Below are positions 8,903 through 18,518 of a DNA stretch of 64,000 nucleotides, piece after piece. The notes under the pieces are model-generated. The model was given only the letters and a program-made list of their open reading frames with translations, had not been told where the DNA came from and ran no database searches. Source of the stretch: Novosphingobium umbonatum (GTDB taxonomy: Bacteria > Pseudomonadota > Alphaproteobacteria > Sphingomonadales > Sphingomonadaceae). The DNA lies in contig NZ_SACO01000006.1 of NCBI RefSeq assembly GCF_004005905.1, forward strand, positions 156,891-220,890, written 5' to 3'. Each line of letters opens with the position of its first letter. Position 1 is the first letter of the stretch. Made by a program: the position numbers and the translations under genes.

Positions 8903-9372
8903 TGGCAGATTTCCCCCAAGTGGGCGATGCATTCCCCGATGTGGCGCTGGTGGCGCCTGATGGCGGCACGGTAAAGCCTTCGGACTTTGCGGGGCGCAAG
9001 CTGGTGGTGTTTTTCTATCCCAAGGATGACACGCCGGGCTGCACCACCGAAAACAAGGATTTTTCGGAACTGGCCGAACAGTTTGCGGCGGCCGGTGCGG
9101 CCTTGCTGGGCGTATCGAAAGATCCGCCGAAAAAGCATGCCAAGTTCATCGAAAAGCATGGGTTGACCGCGCCTTTGGCCTCGGATGCGGAAGAGGGCGG
9201 GTTGTCCGATGCCTTGGGCGTGTGGAAAGAAAAGTCCATGTATGGCCGAACCTATATGGGCATGGAACGCACAACCTATCTGGTTGATGAAAAAGGCATG
9301 ATTGCGCAGGTCTGGAACAAGGTAAAGGTTAAAGGCCATGCTGAGCAAGTGTTGGCTGCGGTGAAGGGCTGA
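8902..9372 (+). CDS. bcp: Thioredoxin-dependent peroxiredoxin, BCP/PrxQ family
   Basis: A 156-residue thiol peroxidase that reduces hydrogen peroxide and organic hydroperoxides. The peroxidatic cysteine is Cys47 in FYPKDDTPGCTTENKDF. It is the only cysteine in the protein: the resolving cysteine found five residues later in E. coli BCP is replaced (TTENK), so this is a 1-Cys form that must be resolved by an external thiol. It overlaps the glnE stop by one base. Confidence 0.93.
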   Translation: MADFPQVGDAFPDVALVAPDGGTVKPSDFAGRKLVVFFYPKDDTPGCTTENKDFSELAEQFAAAGAALLGVSKDPPKKHAKFIEKHGLTAPLASDAEEGGLSDALGVWKEKSMYGRTYMGMERTTYLVDEKGMIAQVWNKVKVKGHAEQVLAAVKG

Positions 9373-9403
9373 TTTCCTCGCCGTTTTGGATTAGGCGGCG
9401 GGC

Positions 9404-10231
9404 ATGAATGCCTCGCTCTCCCACGCTATCGCCGCCGTTCTCAACACAGCCGACCCCCGCGCCAAGGCGATGCGCACCCGCGCGGTGGTTCGCGATTGGC
9501 GGCTGGGGCGGCTGGCTTGGGATTTTGGTTGCGCCATGCCCGAAAGGCCCGTGCGGCCCGAAAAGCCGGAATTGCTGCCGCCCGGCCAGATGCCCAAGCG
9601 TGGCAAGGGTGGCTCTCGGGCCAAGCGCATCGCCCTGTGGCATGCGCTGGCGCATATCGAATTTGTCGCCATCGATCTGGCGCTGGATATGGCGGGGCGT
9701 TTCGGCGCCGAGATGGAGGCGCGGTTTGGCCATGATGTGGCGCGCGGCTTCGTCGATGATTTCCTTTGCGTCGCAGCCGATGAAGCGATGCATTTTGCCA
9801 TCATCCAGCGCCATCTGGCCAGCATGGGCGCGACCTATGGCGACCTGCCCGCCCATGACGGATTATGGGAGGCGGCGGGCGAAACCGCGCATGATCTGGC
9901 GGCCCGTCTGGCCGTGGTGCCGATGGTGCTGGAGGCGCGCGGGCTGGATGTGACACCCGCCACAATCGAGCGGGTGGAGGCCAGCGGCGATCATCGCGGC
10001 GCTCGCATTCTCAACCGCATTTTCAACGATGAAATTCGCCATGTCCGATACGGTTCGGAGCATTTTTCGCGGCTCGCTCACCAGTCTGGTGATTCGCCGG
10101 ATTCGCTCTGGAAAAGCCTCGTTACGCAATACTTCCGAGGCAAGGTTAAGCCTCCGTTCAACGACTCAGCGCGTCAGGCAGCCGGTTTGTCGCGCCCTGC
10201 CTACCTTGCTCTTGCATGTATGGGAAACTAA
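9404..10231 (+). CDS. Ferritin-like DUF455 family protein
   Basis: A 275-residue DUF455 protein with a four-helix ferritin-like core. Candidate di-metal ligands appear as HIEFVAIDLALD (about residue 83), DEAMHFAIIQRH and NDEIRHVRYGSEHF, i.e. repeated E-xx-H pairs. The family is related to oxygen-activating hydroxylases of the MiaE type, but no reaction has been assigned with certainty. It follows bcp by about 30 bp on the same strand and may be co-transcribed. Confidence 0.85.
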   Translation: MNASLSHAIAAVLNTADPRAKAMRTRAVVRDWRLGRLAWDFGCAMPERPVRPEKPELLPPGQMPKRGKGGSRAKRIALWHALAHIEFVAIDLALDMAGRFGAEMEARFGHDVARGFVDDFLCVAADEAMHFAIIQRHLASMGATYGDLPAHDGLWEAAGETAHDLAARLAVVPMVLEARGLDVTPATIERVEASGDHRGARILNRIFNDEIRHVRYGSEHFSRLAHQSGDSPDSLWKSLVTQYFRGKVKPPFNDSARQAAGLSRPAYLALACMGN

Positions 10232-10370
10232 CGGTTAGGCAGTTTCCACGAGACGGCGGGGGGATCCGACCTTCTCCAACAAAAACCAACCATCGGAATT
10301 CCGGTGGCCTTCCCATGTTGACCTTCCTTTGGGGAAAGGTTGGCCAACGCAAGAATAAAGGTAATTTGGA

Positions 10371-11093
10371 GTGGTCGCGCTTCGTTTGTCTGCCAAGTTT
10401 CTGATCAGCGCCTTGGCCGCTGTGGTGAGCCAGCCTGCTCTGGCCAACAATGCCAATGCCGATATTGCCGCGCCTTTGCGCGCCGCCCAGTCCGCGCCCA
10501 TCGCGCAGGATAGTGGCGATCAGCAGTTCCGCAACCTTTTCACCTCCTGGCGTGCCAGCGAAGGCGGCAACAATTTCGCCGCCGCCAGCAGCACCAAGAA
10601 TTCGGGTCTGGCCAATATTGCCGCCCGCGTGATGTCGATCCCTTCGCGTTCGCCGCTGGAAGGTCTGCATCTGTCCAGCGATTTCGGCATGCGCACCCAT
10701 CCCGTTCTGGGTGGTGCCCGCATGCACAAGGGCATCGACCTTTCCAGCCCGATCGGCACGCCGGTTTTCGCCACTGCCGATGGCGTGGTGGGCCGCGCCG
10801 ACTGGTTCAGCTCCTATGGTCTTTATATCCAGATCGAACATGGCGGCGATCTGGAAACCCGTTATGGCCACCTCTCGCGCCTGAACGTGGCCGAGGGCCA
10901 GCAGGTGCGCAAGGGCGACCTGATCGGCTATGTCGGCACCACCGGCCGCAGCACCGGCCCCCACCTGCATTATGAAGTCCGCGTCGAAGGCGTGGCGGTC
11001 AATCCGGTTCCTTATCTGTCGGGCGAAGGCAATCCGCAATTGGCGCTTGCTTCTATCCGCCGTGGCGATAAGACTGAAGAAGACAGCGAATAA
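10371..11093 (+). CDS. Secreted M23 family metallopeptidase (peptidoglycan endopeptidase-like)
   Basis: A 240-residue protein beginning at GTG, with AAAGG eight bases upstream. Residues 1-25 form a signal peptide ending PALA. The lytic M23 domain occupies the C-terminal half: HPVLGGARMHKGIDLSSPIG (first zinc ligands His and Asp) and GPHLHYEVRV (HxH). It would cleave peptidoglycan cross-bridges in the periplasm, or act as an amidase activator if degenerate; the ligands look intact. The transcript ends at a bidirectional terminator shared with the acyl-CoA ligase gene. Confidence 0.88.
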   Translation: MVALRLSAKFLISALAAVVSQPALANNANADIAAPLRAAQSAPIAQDSGDQQFRNLFTSWRASEGGNNFAAASSTKNSGLANIAARVMSIPSRSPLEGLHLSSDFGMRTHPVLGGARMHKGIDLSSPIGTPVFATADGVVGRADWFSSYGLYIQIEHGGDLETRYGHLSRLNVAEGQQVRKGDLIGYVGTTGRSTGPHLHYEVRVEGVAVNPVPYLSGEGNPQLALASIRRGDKTEEDSE

Positions 11094-11159
11094 ACCAGCC
11101 TGAGAAAGAAGGGTGAATAACAAGCCCGACAGGCAATTGCATCTTGGAGAGGATGCGGG

Positions 11160-11187
11160 AAAAAGCGGCAGGCAACTGTCGCTTTTT
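11160..11187. terminator. Bidirectional Rho-independent terminator
   Basis: AAAAAGCGGCAG and CTGTCGCTTTTT form a 12-bp stem with one G-T pair and a 4-nt loop. A-run and T-run on either side allow termination on both strands, between the convergent M23 peptidase and acyl-CoA ligase genes. Confidence 0.8.
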
Positions 11188-11207
11188 CTTTATCCAAATT
11201 CCGCGTT

Positions 11208-13028
11208 TCAGCCTTTGTAAAGCGCATCCAGACGCTCGCCATAACGCTCTTTCAGCTTGTGGCGGCGGATTTTCAGCGAGGGTGTCATTTCCTCATTGGC
11301 AATGGCGAAAGGCTCGTCGGCAAAGGCGAATTGGCGGACCTTTTCGATCACCGACAGATCAGCATTCACCCGATCCACCGCCGCGCGCAGGGCGCTGCGG
11401 AAAGCGGGCAGGGCCTGTAGTGCGCGCATATCGGCGCGGTGATGGCCGTTGGCGGTGGCCCATTCGTCCGCCCATTCGGCATCGGGCACAATCAGGCCGA
11501 CAATATAGGGGCGCTTGTCCCCCACCACCATCGCCTGTGCGATTTCGGGCTGGAGCGTCAACATGCCCTCCACCTTTTGCGGAGAGATATTGTCACCCTT
11601 GTCGTTGACGATCATGTCCTTCTTGCGATCGGTGATGACGATCCGCCCCGCCGCGTCCAGATGGCCGATATCGCCGGTATAGAGCCAGCCATCTTTGAGC
11701 ACGCGGGCAGTTTCCGCCTCGGCGCGCCAATAGCCATGCATCACCAATTCGCCGCGCAGCAAAATCTCGCCATCGGGCGCGATGCGAACCTGCGTGCCGT
11801 GCAAAGGCGTGCCCACTGTGTCCATCTTGATACCGGTGCGCGGGCGGTTGACGGCGGCAATCGGGCCGCTCTCGGTCTGGCCATAGCCTTGCAGCATGGT
11901 GATGCCCACGGCCTGGAAAAATCGCCCGATTTCGGGGTTTAGCGGTGCGCCGCCCGACACCATTGCCTTGTTGCGCCCGCCAAAACGGGCGCGGATCTTG
12001 GGGCGCAGCAGGCGCTCGATAACGCCGTCCAGCGCGCGGTCGAGCAGGCCGTAATGGCCCGCCGCCTTGCGCGCTTCCAGTGCGACCGCTTGCTGCAACA
12101 GGGTGTTGGCCAGCTTGCCCTGCTTTTCCACCTGCTTGATAATGCGCGCGCGCAAAACTTCAAACAGGCGCGGCACCACCACCATCACTGTGGGGCGCAC
12201 CTCCTCGATATTGCTGGCCAGCTTTTCCAACCCTTCGCAATACCAGATTTGCGCGCCCAGCCCGATGGGCAGGAATTGCCCCGCCGAATGCTCATAGGCA
12301 TGGGACAAGGGCAGGAAGGAGAGGAACACATCCTGAGTCGCGCCGGTGGTGTCCCAGCTAAAATCCTCGGCAATCACGCGACAGGCGCCTGTGGCATTGT
12401 GCAGGATGGCACCGTGATGCTGTTTCACACCGCGCGGGGCGCCGCCGGTGCCGCTGGTATAGATCAGGCAGGCGGTATCATCGCGCTGGATTCCGGCCAG
12501 ACGCAGATCCACCGCCGCCCGTGCCGCCACCGCATCGCCGGTTACCAGCGCGGCCCAGTCGTGAAATTCCAGCGCACCGGCCTGTGCCACGGCCAAAGGC
12601 TCCATGGCGATGACATGCTCGGCCTGACCCGAACGCAGCACGGCGGGCAGCAGCGGCCCCGCCAGTTTCGGGCCGGAGACAATCACCCCGCGCGCTCCGG
12701 AATTTTCCAGCACATGGCAATGGTCGCGCTCGGTGTTGGTAATATAGGCGGGCACGGTGATGCAGCCCGCCGCCATGATCGCCAGATCGGCAATGCACCA
12801 TTCGGGCCGGTTTTCCGACACCAGCAGAATGCGCTCGCCCCGTTTATAGCCCAGCCCGACAAGAGCCTGCGCCAGCAGCACCACGCGCCGCGCCGCCTCG
12901 GCCCAGCTGATCGCCTGCCATTGCTTGCCCTGTTTGGCGTGCAGGAAAGGCTTGTCACCCAACACATCGGCGCGGGCAAGGAACAGCGAGACCAGATTCG
13001 GGCTGGTTTCAATATCGGAGATCTGCAC
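11208..13028 (-). CDS. Long-chain fatty acid--CoA ligase (AMP-forming)
   Basis: A 606-residue adenylate-forming enzyme that activates fatty acids to acyl-CoA. The AMP-binding P-loop reads YTSGTGGAPRGV, followed by LSFLPLSHAYEH, the adenine-binding GYGQTESGP, and the C-terminal WLYTGDIGHLDAAGR and DRKKDMIVNDKGDNISP motifs, all in the order of the FACS family. GTG at 13028 (start VQISDIE) is preferred: GAGAGG lies upstream, and the longer ATG start at 13094 would add a Pro-rich segment unlike the family. Monocistronic downstream of pyrD on the same strand. Confidence 0.92.
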   Translation of the reverse strand: MQISDIETSPNLVSLFLARADVLGDKPFLHAKQGKQWQAISWAEAARRVVLLAQALVGLGYKRGERILLVSENRPEWCIADLAIMAAGCITVPAYITNTERDHCHVLENSGARGVIVSGPKLAGPLLPAVLRSGQAEHVIAMEPLAVAQAGALEFHDWAALVTGDAVAARAAVDLRLAGIQRDDTACLIYTSGTGGAPRGVKQHHGAILHNATGACRVIAEDFSWDTTGATQDVFLSFLPLSHAYEHSAGQFLPIGLGAQIWYCEGLEKLASNIEEVRPTVMVVVPRLFEVLRARIIKQVEKQGKLANTLLQQAVALEARKAAGHYGLLDRALDGVIERLLRPKIRARFGGRNKAMVSGGAPLNPEIGRFFQAVGITMLQGYGQTESGPIAAVNRPRTGIKMDTVGTPLHGTQVRIAPDGEILLRGELVMHGYWRAEAETARVLKDGWLYTGDIGHLDAAGRIVITDRKKDMIVNDKGDNISPQKVEGMLTLQPEIAQAMVVGDKRPYIVGLIVPDAEWADEWATANGHHRADMRALQALPAFRSALRAAVDRVNADLSVIEKVRQFAFADEPFAIANEEMTPSLKIRRHKLKERYGERLDALYKG

Positions 13029-13102
13029 GGGGATTATTATCCTCTCGTCCGGCGTTGTGGGGGGGATGCTAGGCGGGAAAGGCGGGGCGGGCAAGCATCC
13101 GC

Positions 13103-14152
13103 TTACAAAGGCGTATCGACGCCCACTGCCTGTTCAATAGTAGCAAAGCCATCGCGCGCCAACATGGCCTTCAGGCCTTTGTTGATGGTGCGGGCAATGC
13201 CATGGCCTTCATAGACCATCGCCGAATAGAGTTGCACCAGACTGGCGCCAGCGCGGATGCGGGCATAGGCATGTTCGGGTTTGGCGATGCCGCCCACGCC
13301 CACCAGAGGCACAGCGCCGCCCGTGGCGCGGCGGAAATCGACGATGCGTTGCTGCGCCATGTCGCGCAAAGGCGCGCCCGACAGGCCTCCCGTCTCGCCC
13401 GCATGGGGGCTGGCCAGTGCGGGGCGCTCGATGGTGGTGTTGCTGACGATCAGCGCGCCGAGCTTTTTCTCGATGGCGATGCGGGCAATTGCATCAATAT
13501 CGGCGGGCAGCAGATCGGGCGCCACTTTCAGGAACACCGGCGGTTGATAGCCGGTCTCATCCCGCGCCGCGATCACGCCATCGAGCAGCCCTTCCAGCGA
13601 GGCGGGGTCTTGCAGCGCGCGCAGGCCCGGCGTGTTGGGGCTGGAAATATTGACCGCCAGATAGGAGGCTAGCGGCGCAAACAGGCGCGCGCCGGTGGCA
13701 TAATCGGCGATGCGGTCGCTGGCGTCCTTGTTGGCGCCAATGTTGATGCCCAGCACGCCGCCACGGTTCTTGCGCGCCAGCAGGCGGGCATAGGCGGCCT
13801 CTGCCCCGCCATTGTTAAAGCCCATGCGGTTGATCACCGCTTGATCCTCCACCAAACGGAACAGGCGCGGTTTGGGATTGCCGCTTTGGGGCAGGGGGGT
13901 AATCGATCCGACCTCGGCAAAGCCGAAACCAAGGCCCAGCAAGGCGTCGGGCACTTGCCCGTCCTTGTCAAAACCGGCCGCCATGCCCACCGGATTGGGG
14001 AAAGTGATCCCCGCGACCTTGCTGGTCAAAGGACCTCCGGCGGCGGCAGGCGTGCCGGCCAGCGGCAGATAGCGCAGCGCATTAAGCGCAAGGCCGTGGG
14101 CGGTTTCGGCGTCCAGACGGAACAGCAGCGGGCGGATCAGGGCGTAGCTCAT
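13103..14152 (-). CDS. pyrD: Quinone-dependent dihydroorotate dehydrogenase
   Basis: A 349-residue class 2 enzyme that oxidises dihydroorotate to orotate in pyrimidine synthesis with membrane quinone as acceptor. The N-terminal membrane-associating helix MSYALIRPLLFRLDAETAH is class 2 specific. The FMN-binding core has AAGFDKDGQ, INRMGFNNGG, the catalytic-serine segment NISSPNTPGLR, SNTTI and GVGGI. The start at 14152 fits class 2 N-termini; the open frame extends 34 codons further without family sequence. Confidence 0.95.
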   Translation of the reverse strand: MSYALIRPLLFRLDAETAHGLALNALRYLPLAGTPAAAGGPLTSKVAGITFPNPVGMAAGFDKDGQVPDALLGLGFGFAEVGSITPLPQSGNPKPRLFRLVEDQAVINRMGFNNGGAEAAYARLLARKNRGGVLGINIGANKDASDRIADYATGARLFAPLASYLAVNISSPNTPGLRALQDPASLEGLLDGVIAARDETGYQPPVFLKVAPDLLPADIDAIARIAIEKKLGALIVSNTTIERPALASPHAGETGGLSGAPLRDMAQQRIVDFRRATGGAVPLVGVGGIAKPEHAYARIRAGASLVQLYSAMVYEGHGIARTINKGLKAMLARDGFATIEQAVGVDTPL

Positions 14153-14309
14153 GGCGCGCCTATGCCAAGAGTCGCAGGCTTTGTCGACAAAGCGGCGGTT
14201 TTTCGCACGAATGCGCCAATTGTCGTACAAGCAATCGATTGATGTCAGGAACAAAAAGGTGACGAGTGGCGCAAATTTACAATTTTTTTGCCACGCTATG
14301 CGCTAATCC

Positions 14310-14397
14310 GGAGTTGCGACCCGAAGGGCTCGTGGCCAAGGCTGACGAGTTCTCGAACTTAAGCGGCTCCTTCCCTAGCTGGAGGAGCCGTTTTTTT
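14310..14397 (+). ncRNA. Candidate small RNA with intrinsic terminator
   Basis: Two stable hairpins stand in tandem with no ORF. The first pairs GGGCTCGT (14328-14335) with ACGAGTTC (14345-14352); the second is the terminator stem at 14364-14390 followed by seven T. Upstream genes are divergent, so the terminator has no protein-coding transcript to end, which points to a free-standing small RNA. The 5' end is a guess; a TTTACA at 14276 could be part of its promoter. I do not recognise the family. Confidence 0.45.
14364..14397 (+). terminator. Rho-independent terminator
   Basis: CGGCTCC (14364-14370) pairs perfectly with GGAGCCG (14384-14390), followed by TTTTTTT. No plus-strand gene lies upstream. 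Confidence 0.85.
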
Positions 14398-14655
14398 ATG
14401 ATTTTTCAATAGTTTGATAGATGTGTGATGTCAAAGGCTTTTAAAGCGCCTCTATTGATGTCCTAACTTTTTTGCCGGAAATGAGCGTCGTTTTCAAGAG
14501 CGCATTGCGGAATGCAAACCTATGTTTGCGCATGGCGCATGAAACCGGCGTGCTGGGCTGGGATCTTCTTCGAACTGCCCCGACTAAAACCGCATAGCCC
14601 CCCAAAAACAGCAGGCCCCAAAAGTAGGCCCTAAAAGCAGCCATTGCCAGAATCG

Positions 14656-14713
14656 CCCCTTGTGCCTAAGGGGAGGGTTGAAATCGGAGGAATTCGATCC
14701 GATTTGGAATTCG
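14656..14713. promoter_or_regulatory. Candidate operator region upstream of sufR
   Basis: Two direct copies of GGAATTCG at 14689-14696 and 14706-14713, 17 bp apart, stand 65-90 bp upstream of the sufR ATG, preceded by an inverted repeat CCCCTT/AAGGGG at 14656-14673. Position and spacing suit binding of the Rrf2-type regulator encoded just downstream, but this is inferred from position only. Confidence 0.35.
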
Positions 14714-14778
14714 CCCGCCAAAGTCACCGCCGTCGCTGTCGCCGGTGATTCGTCTGTCGCCAAGGGAGCAATGCCGCA

Positions 14779-15227
14779 ATGCGCCTGTCCAGCATGGCTG
14801 ATTATGCCGTTGTGGTGATGGTGGCCGCCTCGCGCCATTGTGGGGGTACGCGCACCAGCGCGGCCTGTCTGGCGGCGGAAACCAGCCTGCCTGCGCCCAC
14901 GGTGCAGAAACTGGTCAGCCGTCTGGTGGGGGCGGGCCTGCTGGCCTCCACACGCGGGGCGGGCGGTGGTTTGAAATTGGCCCGTCCGGCCGCCGCGATC
15001 AGCCTTGTCGATATTATCGAGGCGGTGGAAGGGCCGATTGCGCTGACCCCCTGTGTCGAGGCAGGGCGGCATGATTGCGGGATGGAAAGCGGGTGCAGCG
15101 TGCGGCCGCATTGGCCGGTGGTGAATGCGGCTCTGCGTGGGGCCTTGGCGGGGGTGAAGCTGGCGCAATTGCTAGCCCCGCCTGCGCCTAAAGATGCGGC
15201 AAACGGAATGATGATGGAAAGCGTAGC

Positions 15228-15231
<4 letters not shown>
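14779..15231 (+). CDS. SUF system Fe-S assembly regulator, Rrf2 family
   Basis: A 150-residue Rrf2-type repressor. The N-terminal winged helix-turn-helix runs about residues 1-70 ([34 protein letters not shown]). Three cysteines, Cys92, Cys100 and Cys106, sit where IscR-like proteins bind an Fe-S cluster, so it probably senses cluster status and controls its own operon. Its stop overlaps the sufB start (ATGA), making it the first gene of the suf operon. Confidence 0.9.
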
Positions 15232-16708
<1,477 letters not shown>

Positions 16709-16709
<1 letters not shown>

Positions 16710-17053
16710 TGCCAACCTATACGTCAGTTTCTATTGGTTATCAGGCCTATGTTGGCCCAACCCCACGAAGCACGGGTACTTTTGTTTATCAAAACAAGAT
16801 CACGGCGATTCGCCCTCCATTGGAGAAAAATGGGAAAATCGTTGAAGGGCGCCAAGCTCACTTTGTAGCCCAACTTCGAGCTTTGCAAAGCGTTGTTGGC
16901 AACCAAATCCCAGTTCATATTCAATGGGCTTCGGGCGAGCGCAATCAGATGGACAAAGGGTGTATAGGCCACGCTTTTGGACCAGGCTTACCGATAGAGC
17001 GCATCGTATCCGACGAAGTGCATGGAATTACTCATGTCATCCTGCGAGATTGA
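16709..17053 (+). CDS. Orphan protein inserted between sufB and sufC
   Basis: A 114-residue protein I do not recognise. It begins at an ATG overlapping the sufB stop (TGATG) and ends 2 bp before the sufC ATG, so translation is coupled on both sides. The sequence looks like a folded soluble protein: beta-rich N-terminal half (TYTSVSIGYQAYVG, STGTFVYQNKITAI), a helical segment HFVAQLRALQSVVGN and a C-terminal GITHVILRD strand. Base composition is near 50% GC against well over 60% in sufB and sufC, a sign of recent acquisition. No such gene is part of the canonical operon. Confidence 0.75.
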
Positions 17054-17055
17054 TA

Positions 17056-17799
17056 ATGCTGACCATTGAAAACCTCCACGCCTCCGTCGCGGACAAGCCG
17101 ATCCTCAAGGGTCTTAACCTTTCCATCAACGCGGGCGAAATCCACGCGATCATGGGGCCGAACGGCGCGGGCAAGTCGACCACCGGCTATGTGCTGGGCG
17201 GGCGTCCGGGCTATGAAGTGACGCAAGGCAGCGCCACGTTTGGCGGGCAGGACCTGTTTGAACTGGAGCCGCATGAGCGCGCCGCCGCTGGTCTGTTCCT
17301 CGGCTTTCAATATCCGGTGGAAATCCCCGGCGTGTCCAACCTGCAATTCCTGCGCGAGGCTTTGAACAGCCAGCGCAAGTTCCATGACCTGCCCCCGCTG
17401 TCGGGGGGCGAGTTTCTCAAGCTGGCCAAGGAAAAGGCCGCTTTGCTGAAAATGGACATGGAAATGATGAAACGCCCCGTCAATGTGGGCTTTTCGGGCG
17501 GTGAGAAAAAGCGCGCCGAGATGGTGCAGATGGGCATTCTGAACCCCAAGCTGGCGATCCTGGACGAGACCGACTCCGGCCTCGACATTGACGCTTTGCG
17601 CATCTGCGGCGAGGGGATCAATGCCATCATGCGTAAGCCGGATAAGGCCGTGCTGCTGATCACCCATTATCAGCGCCTGCTCGATTATGTGAAGCCCGAT
17701 TTCGTCCACGTGCTGGCCGATGGCCGCATTGTGAAGAGCGGCGGCCCCGAACTGGCGCTGGAGCTGGAGGAAGCAGGCTACGAAGGCGTGGTGGCATGA
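17056..17799 (+). CDS. sufC: Fe-S cluster assembly ATPase SufC
   Basis: A 247-residue ABC-type ATPase that drives the SufBCD scaffold. Walker A is GPNGAGKST, the signature motif FSGGEKKR, Walker B LAILDETDSGLD, and the switch histidine is in LLITHYQRLL. The extended segment LFLGFQYPVEIPGV is typical of SufC and not of transporter ATPases. The ATG at 17056 lies 2 bp past the inserted ORF; the open frame extends upstream inside that ORF but not as SufC. Stop overlaps sufD (ATGA). Confidence 0.97.
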   Translation: MLTIENLHASVADKPILKGLNLSINAGEIHAIMGPNGAGKSTTGYVLGGRPGYEVTQGSATFGGQDLFELEPHERAAAGLFLGFQYPVEIPGVSNLQFLREALNSQRKFHDLPPLSGGEFLKLAKEKAALLKMDMEMMKRPVNVGFSGGEKKRAEMVQMGILNPKLAILDETDSGLDIDALRICGEGINAIMRKPDKAVLLITHYQRLLDYVKPDFVHVLADGRIVKSGGPELALELEEAGYEGVVA

Positions 17800-18518
17800 G
17801 CAATTTGCCCACCAGAAAGGCCGAGGATTGGCGCTATGCCGATCTGGCCGCGCTGGAAAAGCTCTGGCCTTTGCCCGATGCCGAAAGCATTACGGTGGCG
17901 GCGGGGGACAGCTTTGCCTGCGCCATCATCAACAAGGGCGGGGTGACGCGACTGTCGTTGACGCTGGAGGCTGGTGCGCGCGCTGCCGTCCATGTGCTCA
18001 ACAGCGCTGACGCCTACGCACGGATCGAGATCGAGGCCACCCTGCATGAGGGCGCCGATTTCACACTGGGCGGGGTGCAATTGGCAGGCGGTGCGCAGAC
18101 GGCGGAAATCGTCGCCACGGTGCGCCATATGGAACCCAACGCCAACAGCCGCCAGATCCTGCGCAGCGTGGCCGCTGGCACCGCTACGGCCAGCGTGTTG
18201 GGCAAGGTCTATGTGGCCAAGGGCGCCGATGGCACCGATGGGCAACAGTCGATGCGCGCCATGTTGCTGGACCGCAGCGCCACCGCCAATGCGCGGCCCG
18301 AGCTGGAAATCCACGCTGATGACGTGAAATGCGCCCATGGCTGCGCGATTGGTGAATTGGACGCCAATGGCCTGTTCTATATGGCGGCGCGCGGCATCGA
18401 ACCGGCGCGTGCCAAGGCGCTGATGCTGCAAGCCTTTGTCGCCGAAGCCTTTGACGGGGCGGAGGATGAGGACCATCTGCATGCGGCGGCACAGGCGGCT
18501 TTGGAGGCCCTGCTGTGA
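17796..18518 (+). CDS. sufD: SufD family Fe-S cluster assembly protein (short form)
   Basis: A 240-residue SufD, partner of SufB and SufC. Family features are the N-terminal RKAEDWRYADL, a central beta-helix region and the C-terminal DDVKCAHGCAIGELDANGLFYMAARGI with the conserved cysteine and histidine. It is much shorter than the roughly 420-residue E. coli protein, mainly in the N-terminal half, as is usual in sphingomonads. Overlaps sufC by 4 bp and sufS by 4 bp. Confidence 0.92.
   Translation: MSNLPTRKAEDWRYADLAALEKLWPLPDAESITVAAGDSFACAIINKGGVTRLSLTLEAGARAAVHVLNSADAYARIEIEATLHEGADFTLGGVQLAGGAQTAEIVATVRHMEPNANSRQILRSVAAGTATASVLGKVYVAKGADGTDGQQSMRAMLLDRSATANARPELEIHADDVKCAHGCAIGELDANGLFYMAARGIEPARAKALMLQAFVAEAFDGAEDEDHLHAAAQAALEALL

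Larger units (their letters stand above)
14153..14778. other. Intergenic region between pyrD and sufR
   Basis: A 626-bp gap. It holds the upstream region of pyrD, a probable small RNA with a strong terminator at 14310-14397, an AT-richer stretch from 14400 to about 14530 without a convincing gene, and the sufR upstream region with repeats near 14656-14713. Confidence 0.6.
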
